A stretch of DNA of 64,000 nt, taken from Reticulascus tulasneorum. Taxonomy: Eukaryota > Ascomycota > Sordariomycetes > Glomerellales > Reticulascaceae. The stretch is from contig LSAX01000009.1 of the NCBI GenBank assembly GCA_001557505.1, positions 1,178,001-1,242,000 on the forward strand. The letters run 5' to 3'. Positions within the stretch are counted from its first letter, which is position 1; the number at the start of each line of letters is the position of its first letter. Shown here in pieces: positions 20,784 through 32,415 of the stretch. The position numbers and the translations under genes are program-made. A model generated the notes under the pieces. It was not told where the DNA came from. It ran no database searches and saw only the letters and a list, made by a program, of their open reading frames with translations.

Positions 20784-23056
20784 TCATACAGCAGTTGTTT
20801 TGACATCGAATATCCCATTCCGCCAACCGTCCCTCTCATACTCGTGTACTTTCTGTCCTGCAAGGGATGCTTCTTCGTTCCACAGCTTGACAAGACTACC
20901 AGGTGCATAAACACCTTTGAATACTCCGCGTCCAGGCTGTGCGACACCGACTCTTGTGTAAAGATCTGGATCCTCGGCAGGAGTCAACCGCGCCGCCACA
21001 GCCCTGATAAAAGTCCAGAGATCTCCCGGATTAGCTATGCGAGTAGCACGCAGGCGCTCACGAGCATAAATCAGCTCACGGTTCGCAAAGTGTATCCCAT
21101 CAGCGACTGCAGTTGCAATCTGTACCTCCAGTGCCATGCGCACAACAGGGCGGATGATGGGCTTCAGAAGCCATGCGAGACAAGCAAACTTGCTTTGACT
21201 CAGGTCGTAGTTTAAGTGGTGAATGTTAACACGGACGTTACGGAGAGTCAGGACCTGCTCTACTTGCTCCTTCCCTATCTCGATATCCAGGGAAATGTCG
21301 ATACCTCGTTCATCAAGATGAAATCCAGCGATTCCAGCATCACCGAGGCGGAAGATGCCTGAGTGTAGACGTAGCCAGAAACCGAGGTCCTCAGCAGCGA
21401 CTGAGAGTCCAGACACAGTGATGGTCATCAGGGATGAGACAGAAGAGGTGGTGCGGAATCGCGCTTTTCGGATCTCCACGTCGTTCAGAGTCGTGATATT
21501 GAGCTTATAAGGCAAAAACGAACTGTGGTTGACAGTGCGCCCCGGCTCAAGAATGATATTTTCAAGCAACAGATCGATGGCCGGCGTCGACACTTCAAGA
21601 CGAGGTATAGGGATGCATTGTATCGCCTGTACCAGGAGAGGGATGAAGACATTGATCGAATCGGTGACGAGCTCGCCGTTCGTGTACTGGTGTTCAGGTG
21701 AGAGAATCTTGGCGATACGTGTGGAGGTGTGTATCAGCTTCTTTATATCGACATCCTGGAAGACCTCATGCATTGCCAAGCTAAGCTTGGCCAGAAGTGC
21801 GTCGAGGTCTTCTCGCAGGGATGAATCGGATGTCAACTCGCGAGACTTGGCTCGCAGTTCCTGGAACCGTCTTTCGGCGTTGTCAAAGAAGTTGGGATCC
21901 GTTAGTATATCTTGGATGAGGTTGCCGATCTGTCGAATCAAGTTGTCGAACTGAGGATCGCTCTTCCCATGTTCCATCACTCTCTTGAACGTAACCTCGA
22001 CTTCGTTCCACTGCTCGCGGCTGCCCAATGAGGATATAAAGAGCCAGAAATTTCGCAAAGCCCGATCGGCTTCAGGATTGGTGTCGATGTCCTCCGCAGC
22101 TGCCTGCATAGTGTCTGAGACGACGTGGGAGTACACCAATAGATAGCGCCGGATCAGCAGTGATATCGTTGATGCGGACTCCGAATAGTCCTGCCTCTCA
22201 CGAAGCTTAAATACTGCTTTCTTCAGTCGGTTTATAAGCGTCTCCTTCTCCTCGCCGGTGATGTGCTCCGTCAGGCTCTGCCCTGCCTCGTCGACGACTC
22301 GGGCAACGCCGTCTGTCATGATCTTAGATACCTCGATGGCATCATGTTCCAGATCTCCTTTGGAGACTGGATGTGAGTCCCCGTCTGGATGCTTTAATGC
22401 CTCTTGCTCTTGTGCAGAAGGCTCAATCTGCTTGCTCGCCTTCTTGGAAACATCCGATAAGGTGCCGGCAGCATCACTGAAGATCTCCCGGCCAATGGTG
22501 CTGAGGTCAGACAGGAAGATACGGAAATCAGAATTTGTGAGTAGTAGAGACCCAACGGTCTGTATACTTTTGTATGCTACCATAATGTTACTGGATGGGA
22601 TTCTGGAGCAGGTCGGCCATACATACCTGCGGCAGTATCCGCCCTGACTTTCGCTTTCGAGGCCCGCTCGCCAATGTCAGCCACGTCGACCGTCAGTCTG
22701 GCTTTTGTCAGATACCAAATGAAGTCTTGGATTTGATCTTCTGAGTTCTTGTGCAGCAGAAACTCGATGAACTGCTTCAGCCATAGCTTGATACTTTGGA
22801 CCAGAGCTCGGCCTGAATCGCTGAGATCGGGCATATCCGGGTTGAGGATATCGGCGGACAGCAGGCTTCGTAAGTTTATAATGATTTGCTCATTGGAAGG
22901 CATATATCCTTTACTCAAAGCTCGAAGCATCTGGTATGTGTGAAGCTTCTCGTGCAGCCGCGTCTGCAGTGCTGTGTCATCGTTGTAACGCGGCAGCAGA
23001 GGTTCGCGTTCGCGGTCCTCCACCCGCGACTTGCGAAATCCGAAGCAGGACAACAT
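20784..23056 (-). CDS. HAM1-like lipid-binding-domain protein
   Basis: Large cytosolic protein of the fungal HAM1-like group (HAM1-like N-terminal plus C-terminal domain), related in fold to the BPI/LBP lipid-binding family. Exons 23056-22627 and 22576-20784 give 740 residues; the 50-base intron ends at GGTAG and restores frame through VRADTAA and AYKSIQTVG. The N-terminus contains REREPLLPRYNDDT and the helical segment RALSKGYMPSNEQIIINLR. Next comes GSLLLTNSDFRIFLSDL, a hallmark of the group. The C-terminal half is a beta-rich lipid-binding-type region (SFLPYKLNITTLNDVEIRK, DLSQSKFACLAWLLKPII) and ends in a basic tail. Precise substrate is unknown. The gene is intact. Confidence 0.9.
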
Positions 23057-24727
23057 CTTACTCCTAGCTACCAGTCGTACAGAGTATGATAAGCTGATGG
23101 AGTGCCTCTGCTAAGCTCGATGGCTATTCGGCTGATGTTGATGGACTTGAAGCTGTGAGGTGGATGCTCGCGTGCTTGGCAGTACATGCATGTGAAATCA
23201 TCTTCAGCGATGACGTCGTTGAACCAGGCTCCTGGACCCCGCAGTCACCTTGAGGGAAAGCGGATCAGACGCATTACGGCAAGCCCAAAATACGATAGTC
23301 TAGAACTAACTATCTCCCCGTGGCAATTAATGTAGACTGTCGTCCTACTCAAAGCTAGTAAATCTAAGCACTTTGCAGCTGCTTTTATAAAACGATCTGG
23401 ACATCATACGTTACTGGGCAAGAGATCTTTATCACCGTATCCCCTGTTTGTGCAGCTCCAACGCGCTAACGTGGTCCACTGTGGGTCTTCGCTAACTTTC
23501 AGCGATTAGCCGCTATCCATGATGATCTTTCAGTGGCTTGGAGTAGGTATTCTTTCAACAATCTGCAGTGCTCGTGACTACAACCACCTAGTTACAGGCC
23601 TGGCCCTACTTCGGTTTATGGTGGACTGCCCGCAGGAGGTGCCCGTAATATAAAGGATCGGCCCTGTAGTCAACAGCGGATAGGGGCGGGGTCTATTCTC
23701 CTCCAGCTACCAAGCCATCAACAGATGTTCGGGGGGTTACGCTGATGTGTTTTATAATGAATTAATAACAATTTTCGTGTCGAACTTTTTGTGAGTTGTG
23801 AGTTGTGAGTACAATAGTTGGTTGAACACTCAGGTCCACTTCATGTCACCCAACCTTCCTCTTTGAGTCTCGGGTTCTTTGGTGTCTCTTACTTGGGTGA
23901 GGAACGTTTCCTCAATGTTTGGATTGGCGACGCAGTCACGAGGCACAGGCGTGGCGAGTCGGCGATGGTCAAGATCGACTCGGAGCCCTCGAAACTTGCC
24001 CCATCGTCGTTGATGATGCATTATCTTGTGAGTTCATACCCGCGGTTGCAAGGGATGACGAGTGCTACGGAAATAGAAACGAAGACTGTGTTTCGAATCC
24101 AGACCTTTCTCATTATTTACTGTGCTTCGAACCCGCTCACTGATAGCATTGGGAACGAGCAACACATCACCGTCCCTGGAATCGGCCGAGCAGATAGCCC
24201 AACTGTTTACAGAGCCTCGGTACCATACAATATGCAAGAGCTGCCAGCCAGACCATCATCGTCCAGACCCTTGGTCGATAAGCATCAACCGAAAACACCC
24301 CAGGTCGATTGCATATTAGCCGAACGATGTTTCTGCATGGCAATTTGCCAATCGATGGAGCAGAAAAATAGCCTAATTCCTTACCGCAACCTTGGAGAAA
24401 CATCAAATTCCTCTTTCGCCATCACAGTCGTTTCGAACTCGGCCAAGGTTTCCCTCGGCCAATCCACCAGCCAGGTTTCTATTTAAAAAGTGATGAATAA
24501 GGAGGCGCCGAGGATCGACCAGACTCTTGGCTACCATCTCATAATCTGCAACTATCAGACAGGGGTTGAACTCAAGCAAGTATGGGGCGTTAACAGTCAC
24601 GAGCCCGGAAGTCTACGTTCCCTGCTCAGCGGGCCTAGTGGCCACTGGGGTATATTTATACGGGTATGGCCATGAACAACAATGCCGGATTTCGGCATTC
24701 ATCTTCGCTACGTCCTAAGTTCTAAAA
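23057..24727. other. Long intergenic region between divergent HAM1-like and SnoaL-like genes
   Basis: Two divergent promoters share this 1.7 kb. It holds a triple 7-base repeat at 23790 and, near 24651, TATATTTATA about 70 bases before the SnoaL-like start, a fair TATA candidate. A 222-codon open frame at 23818-24486 has no recognisable content and I do not call it a gene. Confidence 0.45.
23790..23810. repeat. Tandem repeat (TGTGAGT)x3
   Basis: Three perfect copies of TGTGAGT in the region between two divergent genes. Small microsatellite-like array of unknown meaning. Confidence 0.8.
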
Positions 24728-25359
24728 ATGCGGTCAGTAGATTTTCTTACGGTCTTGTTGGCGCCTCTCGCCGTGCTCTCAGCGCCGAGCCCGGTGTCTG
24801 CTCCGTTGAACAATGCCCTCGGCGCGAGACAGACGCAGGCCAAATTCTGCACGCTCATATCTCCCGCTCCGACTGCCAATGAGACAGCGGCAAGATTCGA
24901 CAAGTTTGCCAACGCCTTCCTGGTCAAGAAGAACCTCACAGATGCTTTTCAATACATCCATACGTCTTATATTGTATGAGCATTCCATCAAGCACTCTAT
25001 CGAAATGACACACTAAGTTGCGTTGCAGAACCACAACCCGATGGCTCAGAACGGAGCTCAGAATGCTCTGAATATTCTTGGTCCAATCTGGCCGGGCCTT
25101 TCAATCACAGTCCTTCGCACAAAACTCGATACACCTTCAAACATGTCTTGGCTCAATTATAGAGTCAGTGGGTTGGGCGAGGTTGTTGATCGATATCGGT
25201 GGGATTCCGGTTGCATCATGGAACACGTACGTAATCGGCCCTCTCTCGCCTCCGAGCAGGATTTCCAATATTATCTTTGGATCTGGAGTATTCCTTGAAC
25301 CTTCAAGTTGCTAACGTTTCTACTAGTGGGACCAAGGAGAGAAGTACCCAGCATCTTGA
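24728..25359 (+). CDS. Small secreted SnoaL-like (NTF2-fold) protein
   Basis: Predicted secreted protein of 158 residues from exons 24728-24973, 25029-25226 and 25327-25359. It has a signal peptide (MRSVDFLTVLLAPLAVLSAP), then a single SnoaL/NTF2-like domain: the helix ARFDKFANAFLVKKNLTDAF, the YIHTSYINHNPMAQNG motif that joins exons 1 and 2, and the strand VVDRYRWDSGCIMEHWDQGE joining exons 2 and 3. The His-Asn-Pro stretch after the first helix is typical of the family. Fungal secreted SnoaL-like proteins are common, but few have a known reaction, so I do not assign one. Introns of 55 and 100 bases have standard ends. Confidence 0.85.
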
Positions 25360-26234
25360 TTCGGTGCTCTCATGTCATGATTTTCCAGATTCTAACCAGA
25401 GACATGGAAAACTATACAAGACCTTGGATTTGACAGTTTGACCCGCCGGCTCTTAATTTACCTAGCGAGTTGAGAATGGGATTTGATTACTGCGACATCA
25501 TTTGTACTCCAATCGTGGTGACTGTCAATCCATATTCGCTGGTACAACTTCAGGTTAACCGTAGATATATAGATTTCTGATAAGTTTATAGACACAGTCT
25601 AGCTCAGACTAGAAAACGTACATAGCACTTTTAAGATATCATTCCAATTCCACAAGGTAGCTCGCGGTATGCGACGCTTATGACACTCTGCTCGGCAGTT
25701 TGAAGAGTTGAGTCAAGACAACAAGTCAATCTTGAATTCGACAGCAATAGAAGGTTCGGCTGAAGGCATGTTCAGTGTCTTGTGACTCTCGATTTTTACA
25801 TGTACTCAGCTGCGATACATCTACTACTCTTTAGAAAAGTTAGTAAGGTCTCGCCGACACACATGAGAATCCACGACTCACGTAGAAGCATCCGATATCA
25901 GCCACTGACTGGAAACGAATGGTACCTAGTGTATTGCCATGCGGGGTATGCCAGGGGCACATCCGCTCTGATTGATCGCCAAGCCGGATGATTTGCATGG
26001 GGCGATCAAATCCCCGACTCTTATAAAGATATCTTCATTTACCCTTCATTGCCTGACAACATTCAGTATTTGCCATACGCTCAGAGGATCACCTCATAAA
26101 TCCGCTTTCGTCTACATGGCTCAATTCATCTTTATATATGTCCCTCCCTTTGCGTGGGACCTTTTGGTCCCGCTGCCCATCTTTCTCCGCACCACCAGAC
26201 TGCACTTGGTACCTGGGTTATTGACATCTGCAGT
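25360..26234. other. Intergenic between the SnoaL-like and PEBP-like genes
   Basis: 3' flank of one gene and promoter of the next. A TATAAAGAT motif near 26023 is about 210 bases before the PEBP start. Nothing else recognised. Confidence 0.45.
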
Positions 26235-26987
26235 ATGAAGTCATCCGCGTTTACTTCGGTGCTCGCAGTAGCTGGGCTTGTTTCAGCTCAGACTCCGCCG
26301 GGGTTTACACCGGCCGTTGAAGAGCATTTGAATGTGATCTTTGGAACCAAAGCCATCGACCCTCCAGGGACGAGTGTGCCCAAAGCCGGTGTGTAACCGT
26401 CAAGAGACGAAATCGCTGGACATACCTAACAAGCATTTTCAAGAAACGGGCAGGGTTCCTACAATTGGATATGAGGCACCACTGAATGCAACATACATCC
26501 TTTTTGTCATCGGTGAGCTCCCTCCCTATTCGTCTTGTCTACTACGAAATCCGACTAACGCGCTCTCGTAGATCTCGATGTGTAAGTGGCAGCGCACCTC
26601 TGCATTGCTTCTCTCTACTAACTCCGTACTTTCAGGCCAGCGTCTTTCACGAACCCCAACTCGGGTCCCCGACGCACAAATCTGCATGGCTTGATCTCTG
26701 GATACAAGGCGGCAGCCACTCCGAACGCAAATGGGATCTACATTCTGACAACGACGTCCACGACCCCGAAGGCTTACGTGGGTCCGCAGCCACCGGTCGA
26801 GAATCCACCGCATGCGCACCGATATGTCGAGCTGCTATTTGAACAACCGGCGGGTTTTACCGTGCCTTCGAGCGAGACTTCCCAGGTGCAAGCCGGAATC
26901 GGTTTCAACATAGAGAAATTTGTGACGGCGGCCAAGTTAGGGAAACCAATTGCCGCTAACTATTTCAATGTGACTGGCGGAACCTAA
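26235..26987 (+). CDS. Secreted phosphatidylethanolamine-binding-like (PEBP) protein
   Basis: Predicted secreted ligand-binding protein of 194 residues, made from four exons: 26235-26388, 26444-26512, 26572-26581 and 26636-26987. A signal peptide opens it (MKSSAFTSVLAVAGLVSA). The ligand-site motif reads ILFVIDLDVPASF (DLDVP at about 75-79), the form of the canonical DPDxP in this family, followed by GPRRTNLHGLISGYK and the strand PPHAHRYVELLFEQP. The third exon is only 10 bases (codes the start of DLDV) and is demanded by frame and by the motif, with a GTAG acceptor before it and GTAAGT after it. No sign of breakage. The ligand is unknown; secreted fungal PEBPs are common and mostly uncharacterised. 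Confidence 0.88.
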
Positions 26988-27127
26988 AGAGACGCAGTGA
27001 ATGTGGGCTTGGAATGCTGGTATATGAGATGTGCAGTCCATAGTCCTGATACATACTACATGGTTCATTGAATATGGGAATGAGCTACTGGTATATGGAT
27101 GTCTCCCTAATGCTAAATATCGTCATT

Positions 27128-28849
27128 TCATATATGAGGCAGATAACTCGACCAATTGATGCTATCGAAAACGGTAGCATCAATGTCTCTCAACTCCAAG
27201 AATGATTCAACAATGAGATACAGCCTAGCAACTCCGTATAGCACTGCTACTGGCACGATTGACCAAAACTCCCAAGGTAGAGGGAACCTCGTCTGCTCAC
27301 GGGGCTGGTTAAGCCTTTCGGACCTCGCCTTCTCGAAATTGGGCAACCGTTTGGGTTCGACTGCCCAGAGATAGAGCCACTTCCATCGTTGAAGACGTAC
27401 CCATGACGCTGTGGTTTCGAGGACCCAGAAGGCAGTCGTAACGCCGAGGAGTATCAGGCTTGACACGCGCCATAGTATTTTCTCGAGTTGTGTGGGAAAC
27501 GAGAAATTCCAACCTGCAACATGGATGGCAGTGAACAGCAAAGTAGAAAAACAAACGCAGTACTCTTGTGTACCATAAGGGTCCATGGGAAACCTATCGT
27601 TGGGGATCCGTTGGATTGGCCGAGACGCTGGGATGACTGGCATTTTCATGAAGGGCTGCACATTTATGGACCAGCCGGGTCCGTTCTCATCAATGAAGTC
27701 TAGGGGCGTGGTTTTCCAAGGCCTTAATCCTGTGATTTCTCCGATGCTGTTGGGAGTGATGAGAGGGATCGGCGTGCGCACATCAGCGGGTTTGTGAAGC
27801 CAAGCAAAGGCAGTCATGAGTGAACAGACAACGATCGCAAGGGTATTCAGCTCCAATGTCGTAATGGCCTTGCGTTGTACGAAACGGCCAATGCATTCGA
27901 CAATAAGATAGGCAATTTGCAGCGAGGTGATGACCTTTGTAAGCCGGTCTTGTTTCGACTTGTCCCAAATTTCTTCGGCTTTCATGTTAGGATACTCGAT
28001 TTTCTTATTGGCAACTAGCCAGTGTAGTTGTTTGGCGTTCAAGGGAAACGGCTCGCTGTCTCTTGCGTGTAGAACAAATCCGCCCATGTCTGCAAAGAAA
28101 GCCATCCGCACCGTCCATTCCTTGTATCCTGAAGCGTGAAATGCTCTAACAGAGTGTTGTGCTCTGCTCCACTGCCCTGCCGCGTATGTAAGAAGTATTT
28201 CAGGCCCCATGATAGCGATGAACATCCACATCACGCGCCGTCGGATCAAAATGAGCGTCGAGTCGGTCGGTGCTGGGATGTTGAGGCACAATAGAGTATA
28301 AGTGCAGATGAACGTTGTAGCAAGGCATGTCCAGAGGATGTCCCATGTTCCTCGGAAAGAGGGCCCATTGACCCATCCCGATATTCTCCCATTCGTAGAT
28401 GTCGGCACAGTATCTTGAAGGAAATTTGCTTGATTGTATCCGGATACGCTCGCTCCGCTTTGAACAGGCACGGCTGCCGCAGCGTGAAGTTGACAAAGTT
28501 CAAGTGCAAGGACCGGTATTGCTCGTACGCTTGTGCGCCAGAGCGGCGACATCTGAAAGTATAATGTGGTCTGTTGGGCTTCCGGAGCACCTCGAACATC
28601 AACGGTTAGAGGGAAGGATACGGTGGCAGTGCTGGAAGAGGCATGATAGCAAGAGGACGAATTCTTCTCCTGTCTTAGATACACTTCCAATTCCACCAAG
28701 GCAAACACCGAATTCTCAAAATAGCAAACGAAAAATCTGGAACCAACAGCACTAGCTATGCCCTGCGTGACCCAACCAAACTCTTCGTGATAGCGGTCTA
28801 TCATTTGTGGCCTGGACGATGATCTGTGCTCCCAAGTTGCACGGTTCAT
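27128..28849 (-). CDS. Fungal multipass membrane protein, function unknown
   Basis: Integral membrane protein of a large ascomycete and basidiomycete group without a named function. The open frame is 573 residues from 28849. A start at 28552 (MSPLWRTSVRAIPVLALELC, which looks like a signal or first membrane helix) fits relatives better, leaving 474 residues. Diagnostic parts are RGTWDILWTCLATTFICTYT with a first membrane helix, RRVMWMFIAIMGPEILLTYA, MAFFADMGGFVLHARDSEPFPL, which is a cytosolic motif, and then four or five further helices. The C-terminus ends in AVLYGVARLYLIVESFLELR. No introns are needed. It is divergent from the hydrolase gene to its right, with a shared upstream region. Confidence 0.78.
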   Translation of the reverse strand: MNRATWEHRSSSRPQMIDRYHEEFGWVTQGIASAVGSRFFVCYFENSVFALVELEVYLRQEKNSSSCYHASSSTATVSFPLTVDVRGAPEAQQTTLYFQMSPLWRTSVRAIPVLALELCQLHAAAAVPVQSGASVSGYNQANFLQDTVPTSTNGRISGWVNGPSFRGTWDILWTCLATTFICTYTLLCLNIPAPTDSTLILIRRRVMWMFIAIMGPEILLTYAAGQWSRAQHSVRAFHASGYKEWTVRMAFFADMGGFVLHARDSEPFPLNAKQLHWLVANKKIEYPNMKAEEIWDKSKQDRLTKVITSLQIAYLIVECIGRFVQRKAITTLELNTLAIVVCSLMTAFAWLHKPADVRTPIPLITPNSIGEITGLRPWKTTPLDFIDENGPGWSINVQPFMKMPVIPASRPIQRIPNDRFPMDPYGTQEYCVCFSTLLFTAIHVAGWNFSFPTQLEKILWRVSSLILLGVTTAFWVLETTASWVRLQRWKWLYLWAVEPKRLPNFEKARSERLNQPREQTRFPLPWEFWSIVPVAVLYGVARLYLIVESFLELRDIDATVFDSINWSSYLPHI

Positions 28850-29271
28850 CTAACTTTGGCGCCTGCGACGCGGCCCATCCCTTCCCTAGACAGTCTTGAG
28901 CTTCCCGGGTCTGTCGGGCGGCCCGTGTCATGGACAAGTCTATCTTTGCAATCTTTCATTGCCAACGCCTGGCGGCTAGAAGAATTTGGTGCTTTTAAGT
29001 GGAATTTGTGGCTACACCCCATATCCATCCCAGTGAGGTGAAACGCCATAGCATGCAAAAGCAGGGGTTGTGCGCGTGGGGGTGCAGGTTCTGGGATAGC
29101 CTGCGGGGTGTTGGTTTCTCGCGCTCCCGTCTTTTGCCAAGACTCCTCTCACCCTCAACATCTCTTCGACGTTTTGGAAGGTGAGACTTCTTCAGCCGAT
29201 TGCATTCAGGCGTTCTCTTGAAAATATTGATCTTCTCTCGTCAAGCGAAGGGAACAGATCAGGTCTGTGTC
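28850..29271. other. Shared upstream region of two divergent genes
   Basis: 422 bases (or about 720 if the left gene starts at 28552) between divergent membrane-protein and hydrolase genes, so a bidirectional promoter is likely. No distinct motif stands out. Confidence 0.45.
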
Positions 29272-30461
29272 ATGGGTCCTCGCTCTGCCGCAATATCTAC
29301 TCTCTACGTTGTATTCGGGTCAATTACAGCCTACTTCGTCTTCCTCGTCATTCTCACCGTTCCATTTTTCCAGAATCAGGTCATCTACTTGAACAGTATT
29401 ACTCTCACCTGGTCCCAAGATGTGTCTGTTCCTGAACAATGGGGGTTCCTCCGGAATCAAGTAACGGCATTTACTCTCAATACGCAGGATGGGGAAACGC
29501 TGCACGCTTGGCACATTTTGCCTTTGGGACTGTACGAGCAGCACGAGCAGCAGCTGGTGGAAGAACCCACTGGGATCGCACCACAAATTCAGGACAGACT
29601 GAGCTTCAAGCTCTTGCGCGACGACCCGGAAGCTCTGTTGATCCTCTACTTTCATGGCGCGGCAGGAACGTTAGGGTCAGGATGGCGCCCTCCCAGTTAC
29701 AGAGCCATGTATGCATGTTCACCAAGCAAGATTCACACCGTAGCCATTGAGTATAGAGGCTTTGGTTCTAGCAGTGGCACGCCTTCGGAAAACGGCCTCT
29801 TGATTGACGCTATCACATTGGCTGAATGGGCGCTGACTGTGGCGGGAATCCCCCCGAGCGAATCGTTATCTTCGGCCAGTCGCTCGGGACTGCGGTTGGA
29901 GTATCATTGGCCCATCATACTGCATCAAGACCAGAACCGATACTTTTCTCCGGCATGGTTCTAGTCGCCCCATTTGCCGATGTAGAGCTTTTGACAGCAA
30001 CATATCGTGTTGCTGGTATCATCCCGATATTGGACCCCCTTGCTCACTTCCCCCGACTCATGGCTTTCTTCAACACCTTTATCGCCAGCAAATGGCCCAG
30101 CAAGGATAAGCTTGCCGAATTCATCAGGGGTGTCGAAAATCTACCCGGAAATGGGTCGAGGTATCATATCAATATCATTCATGCCGAGGATGATTACGAT
30201 ATTCCGTGGTCACACAGTGAGCACGTGTTTTGGCATGCTGTTAACGCTACAAGTTCTACTGGCATAACATACGAGGATCTTGAAGAAGAGAAGCAGGCAT
30301 TGAAGAAGATATTGGGAGCTGGGGGCTGGACTGTGACTCGGAAAACGAAGAACGGCCTGATCAGAGAGGATATCATGAAGTATGGGCTTCACGATAGAAT
30401 CATGTCATATCCTGTTGTTAGCTTAGCTATATCAAGGGCGTTCAAGAGAACCTCTACGTAA
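29272..30461 (+). CDS. Membrane-anchored alpha/beta hydrolase (ABHD12/BEM46-like), one-base frameshift
   Basis: Serine hydrolase of the lysophospholipase-like alpha/beta type, probably ER-membrane bound. An N-terminal membrane helix (ISTLYVVFGSITAYFVFLVI) is followed by the core: LILYFHGAAGTLGSGWRPP (oxyanion region), VAIEYRGFGSSSGTPSENG, the nucleophile elbow FGQSLGT, the acid region HAEDDYDIPW and the histidine region YGLHDRIMSYPVVS. The first part runs in one frame to a stop at 29964. The second part begins in the +1 frame at about 29850. The switch lies at a six-C run (29850-29855); a seventh C would give AGIPPERIVIFGQSLG, the expected reading. No intron fits because conserved residues sit directly on both sides. 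Either a sequencing error or a recent inactivation. Corrected length would be about 396 residues. Confidence 0.85.
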
Positions 30462-31296
30462 ATATTATCATAGCATGGCTTTTAGCTAAAACGGTTAAAT
30501 TTATAAGAAATTAGATGATGTCGGCGATGTAATGAGGCTCGGTGAACCCACAATCTCCTGACGTCGCAGAATTCCATCGATTCTCAAGATGTCAATTTTA
30601 CTCAGTACAGCATTTATGAGAAGAGTCTTATTAAGAAATCATATTGAAGTCTTTAAAGTCTCTCATCTGCCATATCATGACCTCCACGTGAAGCTGGGTA
30701 GTTATGACTTCTGTTCCTCGGTTCTTTTCTAAGCCCCGACGTTGACCCCAAACCTCGGACTTCCTGGCGAATCACATCACCATGTTTTCATTCACAGCCC
30801 TGCGTGGCGCAGAGCAGCTTTGAAAGTTTCAAAAATGTCATTTATGGCCCTTGCCCTCCTTTGCGAAGGAACTTGCACTGCATAATGTTAGCCTTGCAGC
30901 CTGCATGCCGTATAGCTCGACGAACCACACCCCGCTCGCAGTCAGACATATCCTTTCAATCGTTCTCGCTGTTTGCCCAGTTAAGCCAGAGGCCATTATG
31001 GGCATGAATAAGCCCATTCAGTCGAATCCTTGATATCCATGTCACAAGCCCAGTCGAGTCGTCGAATATCTGCATGTCCCGATTGTTCTGAATGGCTGTA
31101 ATACGAAGTTATCGACATTGTAGACTACTAATATGCCAGTGCCCACTTCACAGTAGAAGAAGGGGGCACTTGTTGACAAGATGGAATAATGTTCTGCTCA
31201 TGAGATTTATCAGTAGCTACTCGTCCTTGCCATCGAAGTGTACCATTGGTCGACCTGGAGGAGAGTTGCTACGCGAACATACTGCCGACTTGCAAG
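30462..31296. other. Intergenic between hydrolase and DUF7703-type membrane protein
   Basis: No coding frame with family resemblance. 3' flank of the hydrolase on the left and promoter of the next gene on the right. Confidence 0.5.
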
Positions 31297-32415
31297 ATGG
31301 CAGCACCACTTGGCCCGGCTACGTTCGCACAAAGAGACCAACCCTTCGACAATCCCATCGCCTACGTCCTTACAGTGTTCACCTCGATAGCACTGTACAA
31401 TGTCGTCGAGCTCAACTTCATCATCTTCGCTAACTTTAAGAAGCGATCAGGATTGTACTTCTGGAGCTTCGTTGTTGCGACATGGGGAATTGCGCCATAT
31501 GCACTGGGTTTCCTGATCAAGGGTCTTCGAATCTCCTCGCAAAGTCGTCTCTACGTGACCATGATAGTAATCGGCTGGAGTGCGATGGTGACCGGACAAT
31601 CTGTTCTCCTCTACTCACGACTAAATCTTGTTGATCGAAACCAAACCCGGCGGCGCTATGTTCTGGCAATGATAATCATCGACGCTTTGATTTGCCACAT
31701 ACCTATCACAGTCATGATTTATGGCGCCAACTCCAGCGATCCCAGCGCATGGATTCTCCCATACATGATCTACGAGAAAGTCCAGGTGACGATATTCTTT
31801 GTACAGGAGCTTACCATCTCTGGCCTGTACATCGCAGCAGCAGCAAGATCGTATCGACTTGAGGTTACATTGCATGGGAGATCAACAAGCTCAATGATGC
31901 GACAGCTTCTCCTAGTCAACGTCGTCATCGTATTGCTAGACATCTCGATTCTTGGGCTCGAGTACGCAGGACACTATAGTTTACAAACTGCTTGGAAGGC
32001 TTTGGTATACTCGGTTAAGCTAAAGATGGAGTTCAAGATCCTCAATGATCTCATTCGTGTAACGAAAATTCGTGGCAGCTCTGGTCAGCATGGATCCAAT
32101 ACTGGCGGTAACAGCATGGTGGGCAGAAGCGCGGCCACAGATGGGCAGATTGCAGTGCTTGGAACTTACTACGGCAAAGGGTCTGGCACAGAAACTCACT
32201 GTGGCAATAACGTTAGTATTGGCAGTGGATTTGCCGCGTTCACTCACAATGGTGATACGGAACCGGTGAGGGCAGAGATCAATGGTCTGAACAACGGCAT
32301 TTTGATCATGACTACCACGGAGGTGAACGTCGTTCAGGGAGATCCTGGCACAGAACGGCCATCTGGTCCACCGCGTGGAAGCATTGACCTGAGTTGTTTA
32401 GATTTGCGGATTTAG
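31297..32415 (+). CDS. Seven-helix integral membrane protein (DUF7703-like)
   Basis: Fungal membrane protein with about seven helices, 372 residues if translation begins at MAAPLGPATFAQRDQ (31297); an open frame from 31246 would add 17 residues. Hallmarks are YNVVELNFIIFANFKKRSGL, YFWSFVVATWGIAPYALGFL, VTGQSVLLYSRLNLVDRNQ, FVQELTISGLYI and the conserved SVKLKMEFKILNDLIRVT after the last helix. The tail is hydrophilic and Gly/Ser-rich. The layout recalls fungal GPCR-like proteins (PTH11-like and relatives), but signalling has not been shown for this group. Single exon. I am sure of the family level and not of the role. Confidence 0.82.
   Translation: MAAPLGPATFAQRDQPFDNPIAYVLTVFTSIALYNVVELNFIIFANFKKRSGLYFWSFVVATWGIAPYALGFLIKGLRISSQSRLYVTMIVIGWSAMVTGQSVLLYSRLNLVDRNQTRRRYVLAMIIIDALICHIPITVMIYGANSSDPSAWILPYMIYEKVQVTIFFVQELTISGLYIAAAARSYRLEVTLHGRSTSSMMRQLLLVNVVIVLLDISILGLEYAGHYSLQTAWKALVYSVKLKMEFKILNDLIRVTKIRGSSGQHGSNTGGNSMVGRSAATDGQIAVLGTYYGKGSGTETHCGNNVSIGSGFAAFTHNGDTEPVRAEINGLNNGILIMTTTEVNVVQGDPGTERPSGPPRGSIDLSCLDLRI

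Noticed and set aside
24086..24097. GTTTCGAATCC resembling a tRNA B box
   Set aside because: No cloverleaf can be drawn around it.
23818..24486. 222-codon open frame between HAM1-like and SnoaL-like genes
   Set aside because: No domain, signal or family resemblance; other frames are nearly as open, so chance is enough.
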